Shown: one piece after another, positions 1-8,507 of the stretch
How positions within the stretch are numbered: the first letter of the stretch is position 1
How the letters are laid out: the number at the start of each line of letters is the position of its first letter
Assembly: GCF_965118125.1 (NCBI RefSeq)
Contig: NZ_OZ221288.1
Location: 1,426,001 to 1,490,000, forward strand
From: Pararobbsia alpina_A
GTDB taxonomy: Bacteria > Pseudomonadota > Gammaproteobacteria > Burkholderiales > Burkholderiaceae
Direction of reading: 5' to 3'
Length of the DNA stretch: 64,000 nucleotides
Made by a program: the position numbers and the translations under genes
Notes under the pieces: model-generated
The model's input: the letters and a program-made list of their open reading frames with translations, nothing else
Databases searched by the model: none
Told to the model about the DNA's origin: nothing

Positions 1-1041
1 AGGCAAGCCGCTAGCCTGTTCGATGTCGTCCCATGCCGTCGCCCGGATATCCTCGGCAAACGCATCAAAGCCATTCGTATGTTCGCGGATAAAGTCGTAG
101 TCGATGACGGAGCCATCGGCGTTCGCCGCGTCGTCCAGATCGAGGATGGCTTTAAGCACGCCTTTGAGCGCTGCAGCGTCGCCACCGACCTTGACCTGGT
201 AGTACGACGAAGCGATATCGGTCGAGCTGAACGTGATCATCTCGAGCGCCTCCTGAGGATCGGCGAATCGCTCGAGCGCCCGCTCCTTGAGCGGGTTGAA
301 CACAATGATCGGAACGCCCCGCCGCGCGGCGTGATGCAGCGTGCCCATCATGCGCGGATGGTTGGTACCCGGGTTGTGGCCCATCGCGATGATCAGATCG
401 CAATGCTCGAAGTCGTCGAGCGAGACGGTGCCCTTGCCAATACCGATCGACATGGGCAAGCCGACACTCGTCGCCTCGTGGCACATGTTCGAGCAATCGG
501 GAAAATTGTTGGTGCCATACTCGCGTGCGAAGAGCTGATAGAGAAACGCCGCTTCATTCGACGCACGGCCCGACGTATAGAACTCGACCTCGTCGGGATC
601 CTCGATCTGCCTGAGCACCTCGCCGATGCGTGCAAACGCCGCTTCCCATTCGATGGGCTGATAGGTATCGCTCGCTGCATCGTAGGCCATCGGATGCGTC
701 AAGCGTCCCTCATTCTCGAGGTCGTAATCGCTCCATTCGCGCAGCGACGACACCGTGTGGCTCGCAAAGAACTCCGGCGCGACGCGCTTTTTGGTCGCTT
801 CCCACGTGACCGCCTTGGCACCGTTCTCGCAAAACTGGAAAGTCGACTTGTGCTCCTTGTCGGGCCACGCGCAACCCGGGCAGTCGAATCCATCGGGCTG
901 GTTCGTGTGGATCAGTGTGATCGGCGCGATGATCGCGTCCATCTGGGTGCGCACCGCTTCAGCGGTAGCCTTGAGCGCACCCCATCCGCCCGCAGGGCTG
1001 TCGTACCGTTGAATACCGGGTACTTCACGCTTCTCAGACAT
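1..1041 (-). CDS. FdhF/YdeP-family molybdopterin oxidoreductase (N-terminal part)
   Basis: An uninterrupted minus-strand frame runs from an ATG at 1041 to the window edge (347 codons), so the C-terminal part is missing. The start is well supported by GGAGGGTGT directly upstream. The protein begins MSEKREVPGIQRYDSPAGGW and then shows DCPGCAWPD, FCENGAKAV and SNMCHEATSVGL, with IAMGHNPGTNHPRMM further on. This pattern is that of the FdhF/YdeP-type oxidoreductase alpha subunits, which bind bis-MGD molybdenum cofactor and are usually cytoplasmic. Formate or a related small substrate is a family-based guess. It lies upstream of nothing visible in its own direction. The family call is firm; the substrate is not known. 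Confidence 0.85.
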   Translation of the reverse strand, partial: MSEKREVPGIQRYDSPAGGWGALKATAEAVRTQMDAIIAPITLIHTNQPDGFDCPGCAWPDKEHKSTFQFCENGAKAVTWEATKKRVAPEFFASHTVSSLREWSDYDLENEGRLTHPMAYDAASDTYQPIEWEAAFARIGEVLRQIEDPDEVEFYTSGRASNEAAFLYQLFAREYGTNNFPDCSNMCHEATSVGLPMSIGIGKGTVSLDDFEHCDLIIAMGHNPGTNHPRMMGTLHHAARRGVPIIVFNPLKERALERFADPQEALEMITFSSTDIASSYYQVKVGGDAAALKGVLKAILDLDDAANADGSVIDYDFIREHTNGFDAFAEDIRATAWDDIEQASGLP

Positions 1042-1156
1042 ACACCCTCCGGTCAGTAGCTTGTGGAATTTGATGAACGATCACGCATTGACGAATTGAA
1101 GAGTTGAGGCATCGACGCATTGGCGCATCGATGCAGCGACACGCCGACACAGTCGA

Positions 1157-1342
1157 TTAATGCGTCACCGCGTGAACCAGTAATTTGAAAGGCAAGGTCA
1201 CAAGAAACGTCGCAGCGACGCCGCCTAGCCAGAGGAGGACGAACCAGAGCAGGCGCTTGCCGTGGGTACGAGTGCCGGTGGCCGGGCCTTCGCAACTGCC
1301 GCTGCCACTGCCTGGTGCCATTGCTTCGAGATCGGGATCCAT
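1157..1342 (-). CDS. DUF2474 small membrane protein, likely bd-oxidase accessory subunit
   Basis: A 61-residue protein begins MDPDLEAMAP and carries one strong transmembrane segment (LLWFVLLWLGGVAATFLVTL, about residues 31-50), ending LLVHAVTH. GGAGACCTCC precedes the ATG at 1342. It sits 71 bp downstream of the cydB-like gene on the same strand. Single-span DUF2474 proteins commonly follow cioAB genes, and by analogy with CydX it probably stabilises the oxidase. The N-terminal half is rich in Gly and Ser and looks unstructured. A longer frame extends upstream to 1753 but reads through cydB in another frame and is not credible. Confidence 0.75.
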   Translation of the reverse strand: MDPDLEAMAPGSGSGSCEGPATGTRTHGKRLLWFVLLWLGGVAATFLVTLPFKLLVHAVTH

Positions 1343-1413
1343 GGAGGTCTCCGTGCGCCTGCTAGCGCAAATGCGAGCGAGTGCGAGCGCCAGTGTCCGT
1401 GTCGGTGCCTGTA

Positions 1414-2412
1414 TCAGTGATAGTGCGCACCGCGTTCCACCTTCCCGCGGAACACCCAATACCCCGCGGTGGTATAGACCAGGATCACCGGGATGATGAT
1501 CACGGCGCCAACCAGCGCAAATATCTGACTCGAGCGTGGCGCCGCAGCCTGGGCAAGCGTGATCGAGTTTGGAACGGCGTAAGGCCAGATGCTCACGCAG
1601 AGGCCGATATACCCCAGCAGTACAAGCAACAACGCGAGAACAAAAGGCGCATTGTCGTGGCGAACGACGACGCTTCGATACATCAGTGCCGCGACGATCA
1701 GCACGAGCACAGGAACGGGATAGAGCCGTGTGCGGAACGACGAATCGAACCACCGCGTCGCGATTTGCGCATCGGTCAGCGGGGTCCAGATGCTGACGGC
1801 GACGATAAAGCCGAGCAGCACGAGCGTCAGCGGCCAGATCAGCTTGTGCATCCTCTGCTGCATGTCTCCATCGAGCTTCGTCACCAGAAAGCAGGCGCCG
1901 AGCAACGCATAAGTCACCATCAGACCCATGCCGGTAAAGAACGTGAATGGCGTTACCCAGAAGAATGCGTCACCGGAAAACACGCGATTCTGTACGGGAA
2001 TGCCGTGAATAAAGGCGCCGAGAATGACGCCCTGAAAGAACGCCGCACCTGCGGAGCCACAAATAAAAGCGAGGCTCCAAAGGTTCCGTGTCTTGTTGGC
2101 CGCGCCGCGCAGCTCGAACGACACACCGCGAAAAATCAGGCAAACGAGCATAAAGACGATCGGCAAATACAGCGCCGACAACACCACCGCGTAGACCACC
2201 GGAAACGCAGCCAGCAGCGCGGCGCCGCCGAGCACGAGCCACGTTTCGTTGCCGTCCCATACGGGCGCGATCGAATGGATCATCATGTCGCGCTCTTCGG
2301 TGTCCGGGAAGAACGGAAAGATCATGCCGATGCCCAGATCGAAGCCGTCGAGCGACACATACATGAACACACCCAGCGCGATGATCGCAGCCCAGATCAC
2401 TGTCACGTCCAT
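1414..2412 (-). CDS. cydB: Cytochrome bd ubiquinol oxidase subunit II (CydB/CioB type)
   Basis: The 332-residue polytopic protein begins MDVTVIWAAIIALGVFMYVS and continues LDGFDLGIGMIFPF, the conserved N-terminal motif of CydB. GDNETWLVLGG appears as WDGNETWLVLGGAAL near residue 52, a hallmark of the family. Length fits the short CydB of cyanide-insensitive oxidases rather than the 379-residue E. coli protein. GGAGTG precedes the ATG. With subunit I it forms the quinol-oxidising, oxygen-reducing inner-membrane complex. It lies 105 bp downstream of cydA and is followed by the DUF2474 gene, so the three are probably one operon. Confidence 0.95.
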   Translation of the reverse strand: MDVTVIWAAIIALGVFMYVSLDGFDLGIGMIFPFFPDTEERDMMIHSIAPVWDGNETWLVLGGAALLAAFPVVYAVVLSALYLPIVFMLVCLIFRGVSFELRGAANKTRNLWSLAFICGSAGAAFFQGVILGAFIHGIPVQNRVFSGDAFFWVTPFTFFTGMGLMVTYALLGACFLVTKLDGDMQQRMHKLIWPLTLVLLGFIVAVSIWTPLTDAQIATRWFDSSFRTRLYPVPVLVLIVAALMYRSVVVRHDNAPFVLALLLVLLGYIGLCVSIWPYAVPNSITLAQAAAPRSSQIFALVGAVIIIPVILVYTTAGYWVFRGKVERGAHYH

Positions 2413-2517
2413 TCATCACTCCTGTGGTGATCGATCACGCACGGCCGATTCGACTCGTACGACCCCTATGCCACGCGCGAGGCATGCGGCTCGCTCGACT
2501 GATACGACAGATACGAC

Positions 2518-3909
2518 TCACTTGACCGCCGCAAGCGGCCGGCGGCCGGAGACGGTGGCATCCTCGGAAGGTGCTGATACGGGTTCTGGTTCGCCGGGAA
2601 GCGGAGGCCCCTCGTTGATCAGCTTCACGATGTAGTAAATGCCCGTGCCAAACACAAGGAAGTACACCATCACGAAGATGAGCAACGACAGGCCGGCCGA
2701 TTGCGGCAGCACTGGCGATACGGCCTGCGACGTGCGGAAGTAGCCGTAGACGACCCAAGGTTGCCGACCCGCCTCAGTCGTAATCCAACCCGCAAGAAGC
2801 GCGATAAACCCCACAGGGCCCATCGCCACCATCGCGCGCTGATAGAGCCGGTTCTCAAAGACGCGCCCGCCGATCCGCAGCAACGCACCGATCACGGCCG
2901 TCAGGATCATCAGCATGCCCAGGCCGGCCATCACGCGGAAAGTCCAGAAGATGAGCGAGGAATTCGGACGGTCCGCTTTGGGGAATTCCTTCATGCCCCG
3001 GATCTCGCCGTCCCACGTGTGCGTCAGGATCAGACTGCCCAGATGCGGGATCTTGATCGCATAGCGTGTGACTTCTGCATCCATGTCCGGAAAGCCGATC
3101 AGGTTGAGGGACGTGCCGCCCTTCTCCGTTTCCCAGAGACCCTCGATCGCCGCGATCTTCACGGGCTGGTATTTGCGGGTATTCAAGCCGTGCTGATCGC
3201 CGACAACGGCCTGGATCGGCGCAAGGATCAGCAGGAGCCAGAGCGCCATCGAGAACGACGTCTTGACCGCCTCGTCGCGGCGGCCCCGCAACAGATGCAA
3301 GGCGCCTGTGGCGGACACCACGAGCGCTGCGCAAATGAACGCCGCGATGCTCATGTGCGCAAGCCGATACGGAAATGACGGATTAAAAATAATCTGCAGC
3401 CAGTCCTGCGGAACGACCTGGCCGTTTTCGACGGTAAAGCCCTGAGGGGTTTGCATCCAGCTATTCGACGCAAGAATCCAGAACGTCGAAATGAGCGTCC
3501 CGACGGCGAGCATCAGCGTCGCAAAGAAATGCGGCAATTTCCCGACCTTCTCCCATCCGAACAGACAAATGCCGAGAAACCCGGCTTCGAGAAAGAATGC
3601 CGTCATCACTTCATAAGTCAGCAGGGGCCCCGTGACGGGCCCTGCGAACTGCGAAAACCCGGACCAGTTGGTCCCGAACTGGTAGGCCATCACCACGCCC
3701 GATACCACTCCCATGCCAAAGCCGATGGCAAAGATGCGTGCCCAGTATTTGCACAGTTGCTGATAGTGCAGCTTGCAGGTTCTAAGCCAGAGAAATTCGA
3801 GCAAAGCGAGAAAGCTCGCGAGTCCGATGCTGAGCGCCGGAAACACAATGTGAAAAGACACGGTGAACGCAAACTGCAGCCGTGACAAATCCAGCGCGCT
3901 TGGATTCAT
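2518..3909 (-). CDS. cydA: Cytochrome bd ubiquinol oxidase subunit I (CydA/CioA type)
   Basis: This 463-residue membrane protein starts MNPSALDLSRLQFAFTVSFH; the His at residue 20 matches the high-spin haem ligand position of CydA. ITTEAGRQPWVVYGYFRTSQ is the conserved GRQPW block near the C terminus. The quinol-binding Q-loop (after GLNTRKYQPVKIAAIEG) is short, as in cyanide-insensitive oxidases (CioA), while E. coli CydA has a long loop. The complex oxidises ubiquinol and reduces O2 without pumping protons and usually serves at low oxygen or when haem-copper oxidases are inhibited. No FNR/ANR-like dyad was found in the 116 bp upstream. The AraC gene lies just upstream on the same strand. 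Confidence 0.96.
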   Translation of the reverse strand: MNPSALDLSRLQFAFTVSFHIVFPALSIGLASFLALLEFLWLRTCKLHYQQLCKYWARIFAIGFGMGVVSGVVMAYQFGTNWSGFSQFAGPVTGPLLTYEVMTAFFLEAGFLGICLFGWEKVGKLPHFFATLMLAVGTLISTFWILASNSWMQTPQGFTVENGQVVPQDWLQIIFNPSFPYRLAHMSIAAFICAALVVSATGALHLLRGRRDEAVKTSFSMALWLLLILAPIQAVVGDQHGLNTRKYQPVKIAAIEGLWETEKGGTSLNLIGFPDMDAEVTRYAIKIPHLGSLILTHTWDGEIRGMKEFPKADRPNSSLIFWTFRVMAGLGMLMILTAVIGALLRIGGRVFENRLYQRAMVAMGPVGFIALLAGWITTEAGRQPWVVYGYFRTSQAVSPVLPQSAGLSLLIFVMVYFLVFGTGIYYIVKLINEGPPLPGEPEPVSAPSEDATVSGRRPLAAVK

Positions 3910-4025
3910 GGGTCGCTCGGCAATCGATAGGTTGGTCCGACTATCTACTTGGAACGCGACACCGTATTGAACAAAATAACTGGTGTTTCGCGCGCCCGAT
4001 CCATTCGCTTATCTTGCGCTCGATC

Positions 4026-4502
4026 TCATCCTGCGTGCGACACGGCGTCGTCGTGTCGCGTGTCATGTCGCGCCATGGAAGCCAGTCGGTCGGCTTCACA
4101 CCCGTCGAAATGCGCTCGCCGCCATTGGCCCGGCGTGGTGCCGATGCGCTCGGCAAACACTCGGGTGAGGTGGCTCTGATCCGCGAACCCGGACGACGCA
4201 GCAATCGAAGCAAGTGCCTGTTCCGGGTCCTGCATCAGGCGCATCGCGACCTCGAGGCGCTGCGATATCAGCCAACGGTGCGGCGTCGTGCCCATGTGGC
4301 GACGGAACACGCGCACAAAATGATTGATCGACATCCCGCATGCCGCGGCGGTCTGCTCGAGACCGATGTCTTGATCCAGATGCGCAAGCATGAACTCCTT
4401 CGCCTGCTTCAGCCTCGCCTGTGCAATCACGGCGGACACCGATGCGAAATGGCCTGCCGATTCACCGTATGCCGCGGTCTCGTGCTGGAATCGAGTCATC
4501 AT
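4026..4502 (-). CDS. AraC-family regulator consisting almost only of the DNA-binding domain
   Basis: The protein contains a paired helix-turn-helix AraC domain: LKQAKEFMLAHLDQDIGLEQ, then AAACGMSINHFVRVFRRHMG, then SIAASSGFADQSHLTRVFAE and GTTPGQWRR. About 35 residues precede the domain, so there is no room for a cupin ligand-binding domain. The first ATG (4547) has no ribosome site; paired ATGs at 4502 and 4499 follow GCAGGA, and 4502 is used here. It lies upstream of cydAB on the same strand with a 116-bp gap. Control of the oxidase genes is possible but unproven. Confidence 0.85.
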   Translation of the reverse strand: MMTRFQHETAAYGESAGHFASVSAVIAQARLKQAKEFMLAHLDQDIGLEQTAAACGMSINHFVRVFRRHMGTTPHRWLISQRLEVAMRLMQDPEQALASIAASSGFADQSHLTRVFAERIGTTPGQWRRAHFDGCEADRLASMARHDTRHDDAVSHAG

Positions 4503-4786
4503 TGCATCCTGCCTCTCGTGCCCATGGGCTGCGCCGTTCGCCGACATCGGCTGATGTCTTGTGGGGAAGGTAAGACGCGGTGCAGCAAAAAACCATCGTC
4601 ACTTTGGACCGCCATTACCACCCAGAGGACAAGGGTACCTATACGAAGGTTTTATTTCAGTCGGGCACACATGCGCTCACACCGATACCGCTCGGCAAAA
4701 CGCATTGCTTATCCACTTATATGCGTTGACCAAATTAATACGGATTGATGTAATCTCGTCGACATTGATTTCGCTTACCGACCTTG

Positions 4787-5443
4787 ATGGGTCTGCCTAT
4801 GCTCGCCTGTGCTGTCGAAACCGCGCAGCCCTCCGTGGTCTACGTCGTCGATGACGATTCGTCAGTCCGGGACGGCGTGGGACGGCTGTTGCGCTCGGTC
4901 GGACTCCAAACCGAGGTGTTCGACGATACCGATGCGTTCCTCGCGTTTCACCGGCCGCAGGTACCGAGCTGCCTGATCCTTGACATCCGCCTGCGCAATA
5001 AAAACGGCTTGGCGTTTCAGCAGGACATGGCGCGTCTGGGCGTGCAGATGCCCGTGGTCATCGCGACGGGCTTTGGCGACGTCGAAATGTCGGTGAAAGC
5101 CATGAAGGCCGGGGCATCGGATTTCATCGAGAAGCCATTCCGCGAGCAGGATTTGCTCGATGCGGTGAACAGCGCGCTGGCACGCGACACCGAGAGGATC
5201 GTGCGTGACCGTGCCATGGAAGACACACGCTCGTCGTATCACACGCTGACGCCACGAGAGCGCGAAGTGCTGAACCTGATTCTTCGCGGCCTAATGAGCA
5301 AGCAGATCGCCGCCGAGATCGGCGTCACCGCCATCACAGTCAAGCTGCATCGCGCGCAGATCATGAAGAAAATGGGTGTGCGGTCGGTCGCGTCTTTGGC
5401 GTTGAAGGCGGCCGCCCTCGGGATCGAGCCGTCGCCGGTGTGA
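4787..5443 (+). CDS. FixJ/NarL-type response regulator (orphan)
   Basis: A receiver domain (VVYVVDDDSSVRDGVGRLLR; acceptor Asp about residue 66 in CLILDIRL; Lys in FIEKPF) is followed by a LuxR-type helix-turn-helix (LTPREREVLNLILRGLMSKQ, then IAAEIGVTAITVKLHRAQIM). Length of 218 residues is normal for FixJ. TTG at 4784, ATG at 4787 and ATG at 4799 are alternative starts, none with a clear ribosome site. No sensor kinase is adjacent, so its partner must be elsewhere or be the kinase at 10.5-11.3 kb. It resembles the second FixJ-like protein at 11.6 kb. Confidence 0.92.
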   Translation: MGLPMLACAVETAQPSVVYVVDDDSSVRDGVGRLLRSVGLQTEVFDDTDAFLAFHRPQVPSCLILDIRLRNKNGLAFQQDMARLGVQMPVVIATGFGDVEMSVKAMKAGASDFIEKPFREQDLLDAVNSALARDTERIVRDRAMEDTRSSYHTLTPREREVLNLILRGLMSKQIAAEIGVTAITVKLHRAQIMKKMGVRSVASLALKAAALGIEPSPV

Positions 5444-5575
5444 TGGCGGGTTTCCCGCGCGCGAACTCGGAGCACTCGCTCGCGCTCACGCGACGACACT
5501 GGATTACCACCAGACGATGCATGTTTCAAGGCCGCGCGGCCGATGTCGCACCGAACCGAATCGCGGCGGATCGAT

Positions 5576-7339
5576 TTACAAATCAATCACGGTGTCTTCC
5601 TTCGGCCGCGCACAACAAATGAGCACGTTTCCCTCGCCGGGAGCGTCGAGCGGGTCAGGCAGATAGTCGACCGTGCCCGAGATCAGGCCGCTCTCGCAGT
5701 TGTGACACACGCCGCTGCGGCACGACCATCGGACGGGCACATCGCAGGCCTCGGCCAGCTCCAGCAGGCTTTGATATCTCGAAGGATGCCAGCGCACGGA
5801 CACGCCGCTTCGGGCGAACGAGATCAAGGGGCCGCTGCCCTGCTCGCCTTCGGGCTGATGCGGGGTCTTGGGCAGGCTTGCGTCGACGATGCCGGGCTTG
5901 AGCGATGCACCACCCGCGAACACTTCCGTACGGATGTTGCCGGATCGTAAGCCCAGCGTCATCAGAATGCCTTGTGCGTCCGACATGAAGGCGTCGGGAC
6001 CGCAGATGTACGCGACGGCGTGTGAAGGGATCCCCCAGGCTTGCAGCTGTTCCTTTGTCGGGCGGCCCGGGACGTCGAAATCCTTGCCCTGGCGGTCTCG
6101 TTCACCAGGGCGGCTAAACCAGATCCGGCAACGCGAGTTCGGCAATTGCGCCAGCAAAGCATCGACTTCCTGCTTGAACGGATGATGCTCGCCATCACGC
6201 GCGACATGCATCCAATACACAGCACGACTCGAGCGTGTGTGCGCGAGCTCGTGGAGCATGGCAAGGACCGGTGTGACACCGATGCCGGCGCTGATCAGTA
6301 CAACCGGGGCCTCACCGGGTTCCAGAAAGAAGGCCCCTCTCGGCGCGCTCACCTCCAGCGCCTTTCCCACTGTCACGTCCTGACTCATATACCGCCCCGC
6401 AGCGCCGTGCGGTTCGATCTTGACGCTGATGCGGTAAGCGCGATCCGATGCCGCCGCCGAAAGCGAATAGCTGCGCAGCAGCGTCGTACCGTCGCTCCCG
6501 CGCAGCCGAAGCACGACGTACTGTCCGGGCTTCGAAGGTGGCAGCGGATCGCCTCCGGTCCGTTCCAGATAGAACGAGACGATCCCGGCGGCCTCACGCG
6601 AAATGGATGCCACTTTCACGCTTTGAAATCCCGATGCCACACGCTGAGCGGTACTCGCGGGCGCGAGGCCCGGGTTGCCGTCACCTCCTGTCTTCGCGCT
6701 CTGTAGAAGCTGCTCGAACGACCAACGCCAACCCGGCGACAGCGCGGATATCCGTAACGCGCGCTCAAGCTGCTGCTGTGGATGACTGGATGAATAGAGC
6801 AGTGCATTGATCGACGACACCGACATGCGTTCGCTTGCCGACTCGCCGATCTTGACGATCTCGTCGCCCGCACCGACATCGCCTTCCTCCAGCACGCGGA
6901 AGTAGAACCCGGTCTTCCCGCTGGCGGTCAGCAGCGCAGGCATGCGCGGCTCGTCGAGCCGGATGCCGACGCGATAACACGTGACACGCGGTTGCGTCAC
7001 CTCGAAGACGGCACTGCCAATTCTGTAACGATCACCGATACACACGACGTCATCGGTGAGTCCTTCGATCGTGAAGTTCTCGCCGAATTGTCCGTGCGTC
7101 AGGTCGTGCTTCGACAAGTGCTCTCGCCAGTGCGCGTAAGCCTCGAGCTGGTAGACAAAGACGGCCCGATTCTCGCCGCCATGTCCGCCGAGGTCGCCCT
7201 GACCGTCGCCGGCGAGATTCAGCCGACCCACCGTGCATCTTCCGGAAACGGGGGCCTTATAAATCCCTGTGTGGACCGTATTGCCCCGCCACGTGATATC
7301 GCGGGGCAGACCCACATTCACCGATACGAGTCGAGCCAT
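5576..7339 (-). CDS. MOSC domain - ferredoxin reductase - 2Fe-2S ferredoxin fusion
   Basis: Three functional parts are fused in 587 residues. Residues 1-215 form a MOSC domain of the YiiM type (GRCTVGRLNLAGDGQGDLGG, then HGGENRAVFVYQLEAY; QPRVTCYRVGIRLDEP). Residues about 240-470 are an FAD/NAD ferredoxin-reductase module (VVLRLRGSDGTTLLRSYSLS; VVLISAGIGVTPVLAMLHEL; AYICGPDAFMSDAQ). The C terminus is a plant-type 2Fe-2S ferredoxin with Cys540, Cys545, Cys548 and a Cys pair at 575/576. MOSC proteins act on molybdenum-cofactor-linked or N-hydroxylated substrates, and such fusions can supply electrons to their own MOSC domain. GAGAGAC precedes the ATG. It ends tail to tail with the FixJ-like gene. 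Confidence 0.93.
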   Translation of the reverse strand: MARLVSVNVGLPRDITWRGNTVHTGIYKAPVSGRCTVGRLNLAGDGQGDLGGHGGENRAVFVYQLEAYAHWREHLSKHDLTHGQFGENFTIEGLTDDVVCIGDRYRIGSAVFEVTQPRVTCYRVGIRLDEPRMPALLTASGKTGFYFRVLEEGDVGAGDEIVKIGESASERMSVSSINALLYSSSHPQQQLERALRISALSPGWRWSFEQLLQSAKTGGDGNPGLAPASTAQRVASGFQSVKVASISREAAGIVSFYLERTGGDPLPPSKPGQYVVLRLRGSDGTTLLRSYSLSAAASDRAYRISVKIEPHGAAGRYMSQDVTVGKALEVSAPRGAFFLEPGEAPVVLISAGIGVTPVLAMLHELAHTRSSRAVYWMHVARDGEHHPFKQEVDALLAQLPNSRCRIWFSRPGERDRQGKDFDVPGRPTKEQLQAWGIPSHAVAYICGPDAFMSDAQGILMTLGLRSGNIRTEVFAGGASLKPGIVDASLPKTPHQPEGEQGSGPLISFARSGVSVRWHPSRYQSLLELAEACDVPVRWSCRSGVCHNCESGLISGTVDYLPDPLDAPGEGNVLICCARPKEDTVIDL

Positions 7340-7416
7340 CTTGTCTCTCGCTGCACGACGCGTGCCGTATCAAGTCATGCTCATCGACGTGCTCACCTAC
7401 GCGCTCACCCAAGTGC

Positions 7417-8106
7417 TCATGCACTGACGCGCTCAAGCGCTTCGCAGATCACATCGACCACCGCGGCAGGTGCCGTGACGCTCGGGGTGTGATCAAACGG
7501 GTGAGCGTGGATCGTCGCCTTCATCCGCTCCGCCATGAACCGTTGCGTGCTCGCCGGGATCATGTGGTCGTGTTCCGCGAGCAGATAGTAAGCCGGAACG
7601 TCTTTCCATGAAGGGCGGCCAACGGGCGTCATGATGCATTGAGGGGAGATCGGTCTTTGAACGGCGGCCAGCACGGCTTGCTCGTCAGCGCTGGCGTTTT
7701 GAGCGAACGCCTTCCCAAAGCTCTCGGTCGGCAGCCACATCACACCGTGTGCGTCCGGAGCGAGTTTCGGCGCGCTTGCGTGCGGCGTGTCGCGACCGAA
7801 CACTTCGGCCACGGTCTCGCCTTCGTCCGGCGCCAGCGCGGCCACATACACGAGCGCCTTGACCATCGGGCTGGCCACAGCTGCCATCGGCGCGCCACCA
7901 TAGGCGTGGCCGACCAGAATGACCGGGCCGCCGACTTTCTCCACGACACGCTGCACGGCGTTCACGTCATCCTCGAACGACGTCAGCGGCATCGGCACGG
8001 CCACAGCATCGATGTGCTTTGCGTGCAGACCTGTGATGACTTTGCTCCAGCTCGAACCATCCGCCCAGGCACCATGAACCAGAACCACCGTAGCGTCGCC
8101 TGCCAT
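7417..8106 (-). CDS. Alpha/beta-hydrolase fold protein lacking the nucleophilic Ser
   Basis: The 229-residue protein has the alpha/beta-hydrolase layout of the EstC/salicylate-esterase-like group: VVLVHGAWADGSSW (oxyanion region), the nucleophile elbow, AEHDHMIP (acid) and FDHTPSV (His). The elbow reads VGHAYGG, so residue 68 is Ala (codon GCC) where G-x-S-x-G enzymes have Ser. It may be an inactive or non-hydrolytic member; GHAYAG variants are known in this group. GGAGATT precedes the ATG. It follows the MOSC fusion gene's upstream end by 77 bp on the same strand, so the two may be cotranscribed. Confidence 0.88.
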   Translation of the reverse strand: MAGDATVVLVHGAWADGSSWSKVITGLHAKHIDAVAVPMPLTSFEDDVNAVQRVVEKVGGPVILVGHAYGGAPMAAVASPMVKALVYVAALAPDEGETVAEVFGRDTPHASAPKLAPDAHGVMWLPTESFGKAFAQNASADEQAVLAAVQRPISPQCIMTPVGRPSWKDVPAYYLLAEHDHMIPASTQRFMAERMKATIHAHPFDHTPSVTAPAAVVDVICEALERVSA

Positions 8107-8458
8107 TTGAATCTCCTATCGATGTAGATGACCCGCATACCGTCGTGATACTGCGCGGTCGCGGTTTTTCGTTTCAGGCCACGATGACATCCAGGCTCCG
8201 ATACCGCCCGGCCCCGATGGATACCGTTGCCTTGACCATCATCGAGTGTGCGTCCGCCAGCGGGGTGAAACCAGAATCCCGGGGTCTATTTCCGAGAGAC
8301 CAAGGTATGACGCGCAGGCCGCGATCTGCACGAATAATGGACAAGTGTCCTCCACCGGGGTCCCTTTACGCGTGTCTCCGATCGGCCAATACTTCACTCA
8401 AGCTTCACGGCATTCAATGACCACGACGGATCTTCTGAATGCGCATGTGAATACCCAT
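8107..8458. other. Divergent intergenic region without a gene
   Basis: About 350 bp between the leftward hydrolase gene and the dyad site before the rightward quinone reductase gene. No frame with recognisable protein features was found. It should hold the hydrolase promoter. The right end becomes A/T-rich just before the dyad at 8459. Confidence 0.5.
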
Positions 8459-8477
8459 TAAATGAATATTTCATTTA
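8459..8477 (+). promoter_or_regulatory. Perfect inverted repeat upstream of the quinone reductase gene
   Basis: TAAATGAA-TAT-TTCATTTA is a perfect 19-bp dyad ending 30 bp before the ATG at 8508, in an A/T-rich patch. Its position fits an operator over the promoter. The binding protein is unknown; the LysR encoded downstream at 9.5-10.4 kb is one candidate. Confidence 0.55.
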
Positions 8478-8507
8478 GTTCCATTAAATATTATCTGGAG
8501 TTGCGCG

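Noticed and set aside
79..1059. Plus-strand 326-codon open frame
   Set aside because: It is antisense to the FdhF/YdeP-like gene, which has clear family motifs and a strong ribosome site; the plus-strand product is Arg-rich and unrecognisable.
1381..2430. Plus-strand 349-codon open frame
   Set aside because: Antisense to cydB; composition (Arg, His, Glu-rich) is typical of a reverse-strand shadow in GC-rich DNA.
3910..4025. FNR/ANR-type site upstream of cydA
   Set aside because: No TTGAT-N4-ATCAA-like dyad was found between 3910 and 4025.
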